From AP-15 sp963790875 (lineage in GTDB: Bacteria > Pseudomonadota > Alphaproteobacteria > ATCC43930 > CGMCC-115725): 64,000 bases of DNA. Shown one piece after another: positions 10,968 to 20,299 of this stretch. The stretch is from assembly GCA_963790875.1 (NCBI GenBank), contig CAWBQT010000007.1, positions 1-64,000 on the forward strand, written 5' to 3'. The position numbers and the translations under genes were made by a program. The stretch's first letter is position 1, and every line of letters begins with the position of its first letter. Below the pieces are notes generated by a model, which was given only the letters and a program-made list of their open reading frames with translations, did not search any database and had not been told where the DNA came from.

Positions 10968-13169
10968 TTGACGCCAGACGAAGCGACAGGCGCCACCATG
11001 GCGCAGCCGGTGGGAATGGCGGCGGAGCCGGTGCAATTCTATATCCCGGCGACGTCGTCGATCCTCGAGCGCCGGCCGCGAACGCTGAAACACGGCGACA
11101 CTTTCGGTGTCTTCGACCATTACGGCGACATCGTCGCCGGCAGCGGCAGCCCCGAGGGGCTCTACCACAAGGACACCCGTTATCTTTCCGACTTGCGCCT
11201 TCTGCTCAATGGGCGGCGGCCGCTGCTGTTGAGCTCGACGGTTCAGGACAACAACACACTGCTCGCGGCCGATTTGACCAACCCTGATTTCTTCGCCGAC
11301 GGGCGGCTCGACTTTCCCCGCGACACAATCCACCTCGTCCGTTCCAAATTTCTCTGGCAGGGCGTCTGCTATGAGCGGCTCGGCGTCCGCAATTACAACG
11401 CCGCGCCGCGCGAGATCGAGCTTACCTTCCATTTCGCGGCGGATTTTGCCGATATCTTCGAGGTCCGCGGACGCCGCCGGTCGCAGCGCGGCGAGACTTC
11501 CATCACTTTCGCGCCGAACGGGGTGACCTTCGGCTATCGCGGGCTCGACGACTTGGAGCGCCGATCGGTGATCCGCTTCGATCCGGCGCCAGAGATCGTC
11601 GAAGAACAGAAAGCGCGCTTCCGTCTGAGCGTCGCGCCGGGCAAGCGAGCAGCCGTTTTTTTCACCGTCACCTGCGAAGCGGAAATACAGGAGCCGCCGG
11701 CGCGGCGATTTTTCGTGTGCATGCGGGAAGCGCAGCGGGCGCTGCGCAGCGCCTCGGCGCGCGCCGCTTCGGTCGAAACCTCGAACCAGATCTTCGACGA
11801 GGTTTTGTGCCGCACGATGGCCGACCTTTACATGCTGATCACCGATAAGGAGCAGGGCCCGTTTCCCTATGCCGGGATTCCGTGGTTCAGCACGGCCTTC
11901 GGCCGCGACGCGATCATCACGGCGATCGAAATGCTGTGGATCGACCCGGCGATCGCTAAAGGAGTCCTCAGATTCCTGGCGGCAACGCAGGCTAAGGAGT
12001 TTCGTGCCGAGGCCGATGCCGAGCCGGGCAAGATCCTGCACGAGATGCGGTCGGGCGAAATGGCGCGCCTCGGCGAGGTGCCGTTCGCGTTCTATTATGG
12101 CTCGGTCGACAGCACGCCGCTGTTCGTCCTCCTGGCCGGTCTCTACTTCGAGCGCACCGGCGACCGGCAAACGATCGCGGAATTGTGGCCGGCCATCGAG
12201 GCGGCGCTGTTGTGGATCGACACCTCTGGCGACCCAGACCGGGACGGCTTTGTCGAATACCAACGGATCGGAAGGACCGGGCTCGTCAACCAGGGCTGGA
12301 AAGATTCGCTCGACTCGATATTCCACGCCAGCGGCAGCGATGCGGAAGGTGCGATCGCGCTTTGCGAGGTGCAGGGCTATGTCTACGCGGCAAAGCGCCT
12401 TGCCGCAAAAATTGCCGTCGCGACTGGCCGCCCCGCTCGCGCCGGAGCGCTCGAAGGCGAGGCCGAACGGTTGCGCGAGCAGTTCGAGACGGCGTTCTGG
12501 TGCGATGACATCGGCACCTATGCATTGGCGCTCGACGGCCGCAAGGAAGCCTGCCGGGTGCGCTCGTCGAACGCCGGCCAGCTCCTGTTTACCGGCATCG
12601 TTACGAGCGAACGCGCGAGCCTCGTCGCCGATCAGCTCCTGGGTCCGGCCTTCTTCACCGGCTGGGGGGTCCGGACGATCGCTTCATCGGAAGCCCGCTA
12701 CAACCCGATGTCGTACCACAACGGCTCGGTCTGGCCGCACGACAACGCCCTGCTCGGGTTCGGGCTTGCCCGCTATGGGCTGCACCGCCATGTGCAGCGG
12801 CTACTTTCCGGCATCTTCGACAGCGCCGCCTACATGGATCTGCGTCGGCTGCCGGAGCTGTTCTGCGGGTTTCGCCGCGTGCCCGGCAAGGGGCCGACCT
12901 TCTACCCGGTGGCTTGCTCGCCGCAGGCCTGGTCCTGCGCCGCGCCGTTCGCCTTATTACAGGCCTGTGTCGGCCTCGAATTCGATGCCGCGGCCGAGCA
13001 GATCCGCTTTTGTCGGCCGCGGCTGCCAGCGTTCCTCGACGAGGTCAGGATCCGCGCGCTGTCGCTGGGAACGAACCGGGTCGACATGCTGCTGCGCCGC
13101 CACGGCGAGGATGTATCGGTCAATGTGCTGCGGCGCGAGGGCCATGCCCAGGTCGCGGTGACGCTGTGA
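10968..13169 (+). CDS. amylo-alpha-1,6-glucosidase / glycogen debranching-type enzyme
   Basis: A 733-residue protein with an N-terminal GDE_N_bis-type domain (LKHGDTFGVFDHYGDI, EGLYHKDTRYLSDLRLLLNG) followed by an (alpha/alpha)6 barrel with IPWFSTAFGRDAIITA, DPDRDGFVEY, GLVNQGWKDSLDSI and MSYHNGSVWPHDNALLGFGLARYG. The family hydrolyses alpha-1,6 branches of glycogen or acts on sugar conjugates in the cytosol. The start is taken as TTG at 10968 because GAAGGAGAG ends 6-7 bases before it; ATG at 10998 is an alternative, and the longer upstream frame has no family similarity. The neighbouring glycosyltransferase is only a relic, so this enzyme is left without its usual partner. Confidence 0.9.
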   Translation: MTPDEATGATMAQPVGMAAEPVQFYIPATSSILERRPRTLKHGDTFGVFDHYGDIVAGSGSPEGLYHKDTRYLSDLRLLLNGRRPLLLSSTVQDNNTLLAADLTNPDFFADGRLDFPRDTIHLVRSKFLWQGVCYERLGVRNYNAAPREIELTFHFAADFADIFEVRGRRRSQRGETSITFAPNGVTFGYRGLDDLERRSVIRFDPAPEIVEEQKARFRLSVAPGKRAAVFFTVTCEAEIQEPPARRFFVCMREAQRALRSASARAASVETSNQIFDEVLCRTMADLYMLITDKEQGPFPYAGIPWFSTAFGRDAIITAIEMLWIDPAIAKGVLRFLAATQAKEFRAEADAEPGKILHEMRSGEMARLGEVPFAFYYGSVDSTPLFVLLAGLYFERTGDRQTIAELWPAIEAALLWIDTSGDPDRDGFVEYQRIGRTGLVNQGWKDSLDSIFHASGSDAEGAIALCEVQGYVYAAKRLAAKIAVATGRPARAGALEGEAERLREQFETAFWCDDIGTYALALDGRKEACRVRSSNAGQLLFTGIVTSERASLVADQLLGPAFFTGWGVRTIASSEARYNPMSYHNGSVWPHDNALLGFGLARYGLHRHVQRLLSGIFDSAAYMDLRRLPELFCGFRRVPGKGPTFYPVACSPQAWSCAAPFALLQACVGLEFDAAAEQIRFCRPRLPAFLDEVRIRALSLGTNRVDMLLRRHGEDVSVNVLRREGHAQVAVTL

Positions 13170-13202
13170 GGCCGCGGCCGGCGCGATGCCTTGTGCCGGC
13201 TC

Positions 13203-13400
13203 TCAGCTCTTGCCGCGGTGCGCGTTGTCGGGTGTGCGGCCGAAATCGCCTGAGCGGCTGCAGATGACCGCCTCTTCCAGGATGTCGAGCCGGTCTTGCC
13301 CCCAGAACACGCCGGCCGCGCCAGCACTTCAATTCCTCGATGCGGTACGCCCGTCGCTGACACGAACGGTTGGCGAGGATGATGCCGCCGCTCATGGCAA
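13203..13400 (-). pseudogene. 2-hydroxychromene-2-carboxylate isomerase-like (DsbA family) C-terminal remnant
   Basis: On the minus strand VFWGQDRLDILEEAV, ending at a TGA at 13203-13205, matches the C-terminal signature of DsbA-family HCCA isomerases (FWGQDRL). Upstream, GVPHRGIEVLAR occurs in another frame where the family has the cis-proline GVPTF segment, so at least one frameshift separates them. No N-terminal part is visible. It sits in the gap between the debranching enzyme and the GNAT gene. Confidence 0.5.
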
Positions 13401-13527
13401 AGACGTCTTGCATGCGCATCGGAATGTGGTTGACGCGAACACGTGGCGTGCCGCCATCTGCATCGATGTCTCTTCATCGCCTCGCTCACTCGAAGATCAC
13501 CAGAAACTCCGTCCTGGAAACGGCAAA

Positions 13528-14019
13528 ATGAGTGCTCGGGCACCGCTGGCGACGATCGGCCCGGCGATCTCGGCTGCCGACATCCGCGCGGCGCATGCCC
13601 TCTTTCAAAGGTATGGCGACTCGCTGCCGTTCAGCCTTTCCTATCAAGGTTTCGAGGCCGAACTCGCAGCCCTTCCGGCGCCCTACGTTCCGCCGGACGG
13701 CTGTCTCCTCGTGGCGCGATGCGGACCGGACTATCTGGGCGCGATTGGATTGAAGCGGCTCGGCGATGACGTCGGTGAGATCAAGCGCCTTTATGTCGTG
13801 CCGGAGGCGCGCGGCGGCGGGCTCGGCAGAATGCTGCTGACGCGAATCCTCGACGAGGCGCGGGCACGGCGCTATGTCCGGGTGCGCCTCGACAGCGATC
13901 GCCGCAGCATGGCGCCGGCAATCGCGCTGTACCGCGCCCTCGGCTTCGTCGAGATCCCCGCCTATGGGCCCGATCTCGACGGACGGATCGCGTTCTTTGA
14001 GAAGCTGCTGCAGAGCTAA
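13528..14019 (+). CDS. GNAT family N-acetyltransferase
   Basis: A 163-residue acetyl-CoA-dependent acyltransferase. The acetyl-CoA pyrophosphate-binding loop is in VVPEARGGGLGRMLLTRIL, preceded by the beta strand GEIKRLYV and followed by IALYRALGFVEIPAY, all typical of GNAT motifs A and B. The ATG at 13528 is chosen because the conserved domain begins soon after it; the longer in-frame extension to 13186 reads through the decayed region and has no similarity. The substrate cannot be inferred. It ends 39 bp before uvrB on the same strand. Confidence 0.88.
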   Translation: MSARAPLATIGPAISAADIRAAHALFQRYGDSLPFSLSYQGFEAELAALPAPYVPPDGCLLVARCGPDYLGAIGLKRLGDDVGEIKRLYVVPEARGGGLGRMLLTRILDEARARRYVRVRLDSDRRSMAPAIALYRALGFVEIPAYGPDLDGRIAFFEKLLQS

Positions 14020-14058
14020 GGTCCAAGGCGGGCATTTGCCCCACCCGGAGCGACTGGC

Positions 14059-16275
14059 ATGAAATCGGCCGACGTCCTAAATTTGGTGACCATGCTGCCG
14101 CTGCTCGTCGCCGAACGTCCGAATAGCGATGTCGGCCGGCCGTTTGCTCTGTCCTCGGAGTTCCAGCCTGCCGGCGATCAGCCGCAGGCGATCGTCGAAT
14201 TGTGCGAGGGGCTCACGCGCAGCGAGCGCGACCAGGTGCTGCTCGGCGTCACCGGTTCGGGGAAGACCTTCACGATGGCGTATGTCATCGCCAACACTGG
14301 CCGGCCGGCGATTATTCTGGCACCGAACAAGACGCTGGCGGCGCAGCTCTACGGCGAGATGAAGAGCTTTTTCCCGGAAAACGCGGTCGAGTATTTCGTC
14401 TCCTATTACGACTATTACCAGCCCGAAGCCTATGTGCCGCGCACCGATACCTATGTCGAAAAAGAATCGTCACTGAACGAGGAGATCGACCGGATGCGCC
14501 ATTCGGCGACGCGGGCGATCCTCGAACGCCGCGACGTCGTCGTCGTCGCCAGCGTCTCGTGCATCTACGGCATCGGCTCGGTCGAGACCTATTCGCAGAT
14601 GATCCTGTCCCTAGCCAAGGGCGACCGGGTCAACCGCACCCAGCTTCTCGCTCAATTCGTCGAATTGCAGTACCGGCGCAACGACCACAATTTCGTGCGC
14701 GGCGCATTCCGCGTGCGCGGCGACACGATCGAGCTGTTCCCGGCGCATTACGAGGATCGCGCGTGGCGGCTCTCGTTGTTCGGTGACGAGATCGAGGCAA
14801 TCCATGAGATCGATCCGCTGACCGGCGAGAAAACCGCGACCCTGCAATCGATCAAGATCTATGCCAACAGCCACTACGTGACGCCGCGGCCAACCCTGTT
14901 GCAGGCGATCGAACAGATCAAGCGCGACCTTAAATTCCGCCTCGAAGAGCTCCATGCCGGCGGCAAGCTCCTGGAGGCGCAGCGGCTCGAGCAGCGCACC
15001 AATTTCGACGTCGAGATGATCGAGGCGACGGGAAGCTGCGCCGGGATCGAGAACTACTCGCGCTATCTGACCGGGCGCCGGCCGGGCGAGCCGCCGCCGA
15101 CCTTCTTCGAATACATGCCGCGCGACGCGCTGGTCTTCGTCGACGAGTGCCACGTCACAGTGCCACAATTAGGCGGCATGTTCCGCGGCGACTGGATGCG
15201 CAAATCGACCCTCGCCGAATACGGTTTCCGACTGCCGTCCTGCACCGATAACCGACCGCTCAAATTCGAGGAATGGGACGCGATGCGCGGCCAGACGATC
15301 TTTGTCTCGGCGACGCCCGGCCCATGGGAAATGAACCGCGCCGGCGGCGTATTCGTCGAGCAGATCGTGCGCCCGACCGGGCTCGTCGACCCGCCTTGCC
15401 TCATCCGCCCGATCGAGACGCAGGTCGACGACCTGATGGCCGAATGCCGCGACGAGGCGCGCAAGGGCCACCGCGTGCTGGTCACCACGCTGACCAAGAA
15501 GATGGCCGAGGCGTTGACGGAATACCTGCACGAGGCGGGGCTCCGCGTGCGCTACATGCATTCCGACGTCGATACCCTCGAACGCATCGAGATCATCCGC
15601 GATCTGCGGCTCGGCGTCTTCGACGTGCTGATCGGCATCAACCTGCTGCGCGAGGGGCTCGACATCCCGGAATGCGCCACGATCGCGGTTCTCGATGCCG
15701 ACAAGGAGGGCTATCTCCGCTCGCGCACTTCGCTGATCCAGACGATCGGCCGGGCGGCGCGGCATATCGACGGCCGCGCCATCCTCTATGCCGACCGCAT
15801 CACCGACAGTCTCAAATCGGCGATCGAGGAGACCAACCGCCGGCGTGAGAAGCAGCAGGCCTACAATGCGGCGAACGGCATCACGCCGGAAAGCGTGCGG
15901 CGCGGCATCGCCAATATTCTCTCAAGCGTCTACGAACGCGACCATGTGACCTTCGGCCTCGCCGAAGGCGAAGCCGCGCATTATCAGGGCAAGGATTTGG
16001 CGGCGGTCATCGCCGACCTTGAAAAGCGCATGCGCGACGCCGCGGCCGATCTCGAATTCGAAGAGGCGGCGCGGTTGCGCGACGAGATCCGCCGGCTCGA
16101 ACAGGCCGATCTCGGGCTTCCGGGGCCGGCGGCCGCGAATGGCCCGCCGGGCAGCCCGGCGGCGCGCGGCGAAGGTCCGCGCGGCCGCTCGACGGCGGGC
16201 CGCGCCGGGGTCTCGGCACGCGACGTGGCGCGCGCCAAGATGCGCGCCAGGAAGGAGCGCCGTGCCCGCCGCTGA
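14059..16275 (+). CDS. uvrB: excinuclease ABC subunit UvrB
   Basis: Damage-verification helicase of nucleotide excision repair, loaded by UvrA and partnering UvrC for incision. The 738-residue product has Walker A GVTGSGKT, the beta-hairpin YYDYYQPEAYVPRTDTYVEK, the DECHVTVPQ helicase motif (Ser replaced by Cys relative to E. coli DESH), the VI motif QTIGRAARH and a C-terminal UVR domain (ADLEKRMRDAAADLEFEEAARLRDEI). A low-complexity basic tail follows. uvrC lies only 1.1 kb downstream, with one SDR gene between, so the excision-repair genes are nearly adjacent. Confidence 0.98.
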   Translation: MKSADVLNLVTMLPLLVAERPNSDVGRPFALSSEFQPAGDQPQAIVELCEGLTRSERDQVLLGVTGSGKTFTMAYVIANTGRPAIILAPNKTLAAQLYGEMKSFFPENAVEYFVSYYDYYQPEAYVPRTDTYVEKESSLNEEIDRMRHSATRAILERRDVVVVASVSCIYGIGSVETYSQMILSLAKGDRVNRTQLLAQFVELQYRRNDHNFVRGAFRVRGDTIELFPAHYEDRAWRLSLFGDEIEAIHEIDPLTGEKTATLQSIKIYANSHYVTPRPTLLQAIEQIKRDLKFRLEELHAGGKLLEAQRLEQRTNFDVEMIEATGSCAGIENYSRYLTGRRPGEPPPTFFEYMPRDALVFVDECHVTVPQLGGMFRGDWMRKSTLAEYGFRLPSCTDNRPLKFEEWDAMRGQTIFVSATPGPWEMNRAGGVFVEQIVRPTGLVDPPCLIRPIETQVDDLMAECRDEARKGHRVLVTTLTKKMAEALTEYLHEAGLRVRYMHSDVDTLERIEIIRDLRLGVFDVLIGINLLREGLDIPECATIAVLDADKEGYLRSRTSLIQTIGRAARHIDGRAILYADRITDSLKSAIEETNRRREKQQAYNAANGITPESVRRGIANILSSVYERDHVTFGLAEGEAAHYQGKDLAAVIADLEKRMRDAAADLEFEEAARLRDEIRRLEQADLGLPGPAAANGPPGSPAARGEGPRGRSTAGRAGVSARDVARAKMRARKERRARR

Positions 16276-17077
16276 GCGCGGACCCGCCGCGGCCGTGAGC
16301 GGCGCCGCACCGGCGCTGCCGGTGCCGAAGGCGGCGCTTGTGACCGGGGCCGGCCGGCGCATCGGCCGCGCCCTGGCATTGGCGCTCGCCGATGCGGGCT
16401 TCGCGGTCGCGCTCCACTATCATGCCTCGCGCGCCGCGGCTGAAAGGGTAGCAGCCGAGATACGCGGCCGTGGCGGCAAGGCTGCGGCATTCGCCGCCGA
16501 TCTCGCCGACGAGAATGCGGTCCGCGGTCTCTTGCCGCAGGCCGAGCGGGAGTTCGGGCCGGTCGGCGTGCTGGTCAACAATGCCGGGGTGTTTGGCGAC
16601 GACACGGTCGTGACCGCGACGCGGGAAAGCTGGGACGCGCATCTCGCGGTCAACCTCCGGGCGCCGTTCGTTCTGATCCAGGATCTTGCGCGGCGGCTGC
16701 CGGTCGAGGCGGCCGGCGTCGTCGTCAACATGCTCGATCAGCGGGTATGGTCACTGACCCCTTATTTCGTCACCTATACATTGTCGAAGGCCGGCCTATG
16801 GGCGTTGACCCAAACCCTGGCGTTGGCGCTGGCGCCGCGCATCCGGGTGAACGGCATCGGACCCGGCCCGACCCTGCCGAGCCCGCGGCAAAGCGATGAG
16901 CAGTTTTCCCGGCAATGCGCGATGATGCCGCTTGGCCGCGGCACGAGCCCGGAGGAGATCGCGGCGGCCTTGCGTTTCATCATCGAAGCGCCGGCGATGA
17001 CCGGCCAGATGATCGCGCTCGACGGCGGCCAGCATCTTGGCTGGGCACAACCGCAACGCTTGCCGGCTCTGGAATGA
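16262..17077 (+). CDS. SDR oxidoreductase, pteridine reductase (PTR1/FolM)-like
   Basis: A 271-residue NADPH-dependent short-chain dehydrogenase. The cofactor motif is TGAGRRIGRA with a basic residue typical of NADP-using pteridine reductases, and LVNNAGVF is conserved. Instead of the usual catalytic Ser the protein has Asp (NMLDQRVW) exactly 13 residues before the Tyr of YTLSK. This spacing and the Asp-Tyr-Lys triad are those of PTR1 and FolM, which reduce dihydropterins or dihydrofolate. The GTG start overlaps the uvrB stop by 14 bp and follows GAAGGAG; GTG codons at 16295 and 16322 are alternatives. Function as a dihydromonapterin/dihydrofolate reductase is inference from these residues. 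Confidence 0.85.
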   Translation: MPAAERGPAAAVSGAAPALPVPKAALVTGAGRRIGRALALALADAGFAVALHYHASRAAAERVAAEIRGRGGKAAAFAADLADENAVRGLLPQAEREFGPVGVLVNNAGVFGDDTVVTATRESWDAHLAVNLRAPFVLIQDLARRLPVEAAGVVVNMLDQRVWSLTPYFVTYTLSKAGLWALTQTLALALAPRIRVNGIGPGPTLPSPRQSDEQFSRQCAMMPLGRGTSPEEIAAALRFIIEAPAMTGQMIALDGGQHLGWAQPQRLPALE

Positions 17078-17428
17078 CGGGTCGCCTTGGGCACGAAGCG
17101 GACCCCAACTCGAAGCGGCCGGTTCGCCTGATGATTGTGCCGGGAGCCGGCAGGTACGATCGCCAGCGCGGCAAATTGCTCACAATCCGTGTGACATTGC
17201 AATGACGGACCTGCGGACGATCCTTCTCCACCGGCGAGTCTGGAATATTAACCATATTCGATAAAGTACCAATAAGTTCAATGTGTTATAGACCCCCCTG
17301 CAACTGCCTATTTTATAGGCAAAGCATCAAAACCCGAGGATTGGCGTCGCTCGACCGGCGATGCATCGGTTTTTTCAACAATGTTATCCACCGGATTCGT
17401 GGATATCGCCGGCTTTTCCGGAATCAGC
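17078..17428. other. intergenic region, AT-rich at its right half
   Basis: No gene is recognised. From about 17225 to 17320 the base composition becomes markedly AT-rich (ATATTAACCATATTCGATAA and following), which is where I would expect the uvrC promoter, but no clear -35/-10 pair can be named. Confidence 0.45.
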
Positions 17429-19597
17429 ATGACAGCACAACCAATTGACGAACCGCTGACCAAAACCGGGACGGGATCGACGGCATCACGGCCGGCGTCT
17501 CGCCGCCGGCAACTATCGACGATGGATCCGCGCCGCGGGCCCGGCGGCATTGTCGCCGACGCACCCTCCGAGCCCGCCTTTGGTTCTACGGACGAGACCG
17601 GCGGGGCAGAAGCGACGACCGCGGCCGAGGCGCCGCCTGCCGCCCGGCCAACCGGCAGTGCCGCCGGTCTCGCCGTGATCCGGGACGCGCTGAGGACGAT
17701 GCCGTCCGCCCCCGGAGTTTACCGCATGCTCGACCGCAGAGGCGACGCGCTCTATGTCGGCAAGGCGCGCAGCCTCAGGAGCCGCGTGCAGAATTACACC
17801 CACACGGCCGGGCTGTCGAACCGGCTGCGCCGGATGGTCGCCGAGACGGCGGCGATGGATATCGTCGTCACCGGGACCGAAGCCGAAGCGCTTCTGCTCG
17901 AATGCAACATGATCAAGCGGCTGATGCCGCGCTACAATGTGTTGCTGCGCGACGACAAGTCGTTTCCGCTGATCCATATCACGGCGGATCACGAATTTCC
18001 GCGTATCGCCAAGCATCGTGGCGCGCGCGACAAGCAGGGCAGCTATTTCGGCCCGTTCGCCTCGGCCGGTGCGGTCAACCGCACCCTGGTGACGCTGCAG
18101 AAGGCGTTCCTGTTGCGCTCGTGCAGCGACAGCATGTTCGCGGTGCGCACCCGCCCGTGCCTATTGCACCAGATCAAGCGGTGCAGCGCGCCCTGCGTCG
18201 GCCGCGTCGGCCGGGATGATTATGCCGCGCTGATCGACGAAGCCCTCGCCTTCCTCTCCGGCAAGAGCGGACGCGTGCTCGAACGTCTCGCCGGCGAGAT
18301 GCAGAAGGCCGCGGAGCGTCTCGATTTCGAGGACGCCGGCCTGATCCGCGACCGGATCCGCGCGCTGTCCTTGGTCCAGGGCCATCAGGATATCCATGTG
18401 GCCGGGCTCGTCGATGCCGACGTGATCGCCGCCCATCAGGAGGGCGGGCAGACCTGCGTCGAGGCGTTCTTCTTTCGCGGTGGGCATAATTGGGGCAACC
18501 GAGCCTATTTCCCCAGCCACGACCGCCAGCTTTCGGTCGAAGCGGTACTGACGAGCTTTGTCGGGCAGTTCTACGACAATCGGCCGAAGCCGCCGCTCGT
18601 CTTGTTGAGCCATCCCCTTAACGAGCAGGAGCTCGTCGAGGAGGCTTTGTCGCTCGGCGGCGGACGGGTGACGCTGGCGATGCCGCAGCGCGGCGACAAG
18701 AAAAAGCTCGTCGACCGCATCCTCGCCACGGCGCGCGAGGCGCTCGGCCGCCGCCTCGCCGAAAGCGCCTCGCAGCGTCGGCTGCTCGACGGCACTGCCG
18801 GGGCGTTCGGTCTTGACGGGCCGCTCAACCGGGTCGAGGTCTACGACAACAGCCATATTCAAGGTACGAATGCGGTCGGCGCGATGATCGTTGCCGGGCC
18901 GGACGGACTGATCAAGAGCGCGTACCGCAAATTCACGATTCGCGGTCTGCCGCAAGAACGGAAGGCCCCTCCCCCTTTCCTTCTCCCGGCGAGCGGGGAG
19001 AAGGAGCAATCGGCGGATTCCCGGATCAAGACCGGGGAAGAGAGTGCGGGGCAGTCCGGCGGCGACGATTACGCGATGATGCGCGAGGTCCTGCAGCGCC
19101 GGTTCGGTCGTGCCCTCAAGGAAGATCCCGAGCGCGACCGGGGCCAATGGCCGGACCTCGTGCTGATCGACGGCGGCCAGGGGCAGCTCGGCATCGCGCA
19201 GAGTGTGTTCGAGGAGCTCGGGATCGACGATGTCGCGATCGTCGGGATCGCCAAGGGGCCGGACCGCAATGCCGGTCGCGAACGGTTCTTTCTGCCCGGC
19301 CGTCCGCCCTTCTCACTCGATCCGCGCGATCCGGTCCTCTACTTCCTGCAGCGGCTTCGCGACGAGGCGCACCGTTTTGCGATCGGCACGCACCGCGCCA
19401 AGCGGACGAAGGCGCTAGGCCGATCGCCGCTCGACGCGATCGCCGGCGTCGGCGCACGGCGCAAGCGAGCACTATTGAATCATTTCGGCTCGGCGCGGTC
19501 GGCGGCGCGGGCCGGTCTTGGCGAGCTGGAGCGAGTCGCCGGCATCAGCAAGGCTGTGGCAAAAAAGATTTATGATCATTTCCATAGCGATGCGTAA
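17429..19597 (+). CDS. uvrC: excinuclease ABC subunit UvrC
   Basis: Dual-incision nuclease of nucleotide excision repair. The GIY-YIG domain begins at PSAPGVYRMLDRRGDALYVG; a UVR motif is in MQKAAERLDFEDAGLIRDRI; the RNase H-like endonuclease has VEVYDNSHIQGT and DLVLIDGGQGQL; a helix-hairpin-helix pair closes the protein (IAGVGARRKRALLNHFGS). Length is about 722 residues, more than usual, for two reasons: an N-terminal low-complexity extension, and an in-frame insert of roughly 30-35 residues between FTIRGLPQ and DDYAMMREVL encoded by a palindromic repeat. The start is uncertain: ATG 17429 has GGAA at a workable distance, while ATG 17381 and a later ATG near 17522 are also in frame. Confidence 0.95.
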   Translation: MTAQPIDEPLTKTGTGSTASRPASRRRQLSTMDPRRGPGGIVADAPSEPAFGSTDETGGAEATTAAEAPPAARPTGSAAGLAVIRDALRTMPSAPGVYRMLDRRGDALYVGKARSLRSRVQNYTHTAGLSNRLRRMVAETAAMDIVVTGTEAEALLLECNMIKRLMPRYNVLLRDDKSFPLIHITADHEFPRIAKHRGARDKQGSYFGPFASAGAVNRTLVTLQKAFLLRSCSDSMFAVRTRPCLLHQIKRCSAPCVGRVGRDDYAALIDEALAFLSGKSGRVLERLAGEMQKAAERLDFEDAGLIRDRIRALSLVQGHQDIHVAGLVDADVIAAHQEGGQTCVEAFFFRGGHNWGNRAYFPSHDRQLSVEAVLTSFVGQFYDNRPKPPLVLLSHPLNEQELVEEALSLGGGRVTLAMPQRGDKKKLVDRILATAREALGRRLAESASQRRLLDGTAGAFGLDGPLNRVEVYDNSHIQGTNAVGAMIVAGPDGLIKSAYRKFTIRGLPQERKAPPPFLLPASGEKEQSADSRIKTGEESAGQSGGDDYAMMREVLQRRFGRALKEDPERDRGQWPDLVLIDGGQGQLGIAQSVFEELGIDDVAIVGIAKGPDRNAGRERFFLPGRPPFSLDPRDPVLYFLQRLRDEAHRFAIGTHRAKRTKALGRSPLDAIAGVGARRKRALLNHFGSARSAARAGLGELERVAGISKAVAKKIYDHFHSDA
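18979..19037. repeat. palindromic (REP-like) repeat inserted in frame in uvrC
   Basis: Two back-to-back hairpins lie inside uvrC: CCTTCTCCC (18979-18987) pairs with GGGAGAAGG (18996-19004), then TTCCCGG (19018-19024) pairs with CCGGGGA a few bases later. The encoded stretch PPPFLLPASGEKEQ and what follows replaces a short loop between two conserved UvrC blocks. The composition is that of intergenic palindromic repeats, not of protein-coding DNA, and the frame is kept. Confidence 0.7.
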
Positions 19598-19633
19598 GAT
19601 GACCCCGATCCGATCTCGCGCCGGGAGCGATTT

Positions 19634-20239
19634 GTGGCATTGACGAGCCTCCCCAATCTGTTGACCGTCTCCCGCATCGTCGCCACCCCGGTCGTCGTCG
19701 CGAGTTTCTACGTGGACGGCGCCGCCGCCCGCTGGTTTGCCTGCGCACTGTTCAGCGCCGCGGCGGTCACCGACTGGCTCGACGGACACATGGCGCGCCG
19801 CTGGCAGCAGCAGTCGGAAATCGGGCGCTTTCTCGACCCGATCGCCGACAAGCTGCTGGTTTCGGCGACGCTCTTCATGCTGACGGCGTTCGGGCGGCTG
19901 TCTGCCGGGACGATCCCGCCGGCGCTGGTTATTCTGTGCCGTGAGATCCTGGTTTCCGGCCTGCGCGAATACCTTGCCGGGTTGCGGGTGAGCGTGCCGG
20001 TATCGCGGCTCGCCAAATGGAAGACGTTCATCCAGATGGTGGCGATCGGCTTTCTGATCGTCGGCAATGCCGGGCCGGTCGTTCTGCCGGTGACGGGGAT
20101 CGGCGAGACCCTGTTATGGGCGGCGGCCCTACTGACCCTGGTGACCGGATACGACTACCTCGTCGCCGGGCTGCGTCACGTTAGCCGCGTGCCCTCGGCC
20201 CGCCCGATCGAGCCAGGCAAATCGGAGCACCCCGCCTGA
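19634..20239 (+). CDS. pgsA: CDP-diacylglycerol--glycerol-3-phosphate 3-phosphatidyltransferase
   Basis: Integral membrane enzyme making phosphatidylglycerol phosphate, the committed step to phosphatidylglycerol and cardiolipin. The 201-residue product has several membrane segments and the complete CDP-alcohol phosphotransferase signature D-x2-DG-x2-AR-x8-G-x3-D-x3-D in DWLDGHMARRWQQQ through GRFLDPIADK. NLLTVSRI is the usual N-terminal block. It starts with GTG behind a GGGAG-like sequence, 36 bp after uvrC; a uvrC-pgsA-Moco order is common in alphaproteobacteria and cotranscription is likely. Confidence 0.95.
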   Translation: MALTSLPNLLTVSRIVATPVVVASFYVDGAAARWFACALFSAAAVTDWLDGHMARRWQQQSEIGRFLDPIADKLLVSATLFMLTAFGRLSAGTIPPALVILCREILVSGLREYLAGLRVSVPVSRLAKWKTFIQMVAIGFLIVGNAGPVVLPVTGIGETLLWAAALLTLVTGYDYLVAGLRHVSRVPSARPIEPGKSEHPA

Positions 20240-20299
20240 CATCGGCATTGCCTCGCGCGCCCGCGCAACCCAACTGAGCCGACAAGCAGGACGTGCGGC

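Noticed and set aside
10899..12326. 475-codon minus-strand frame in the debranching gene
   Set aside because: Antisense shadow of a gene with clear glycosidase motifs.
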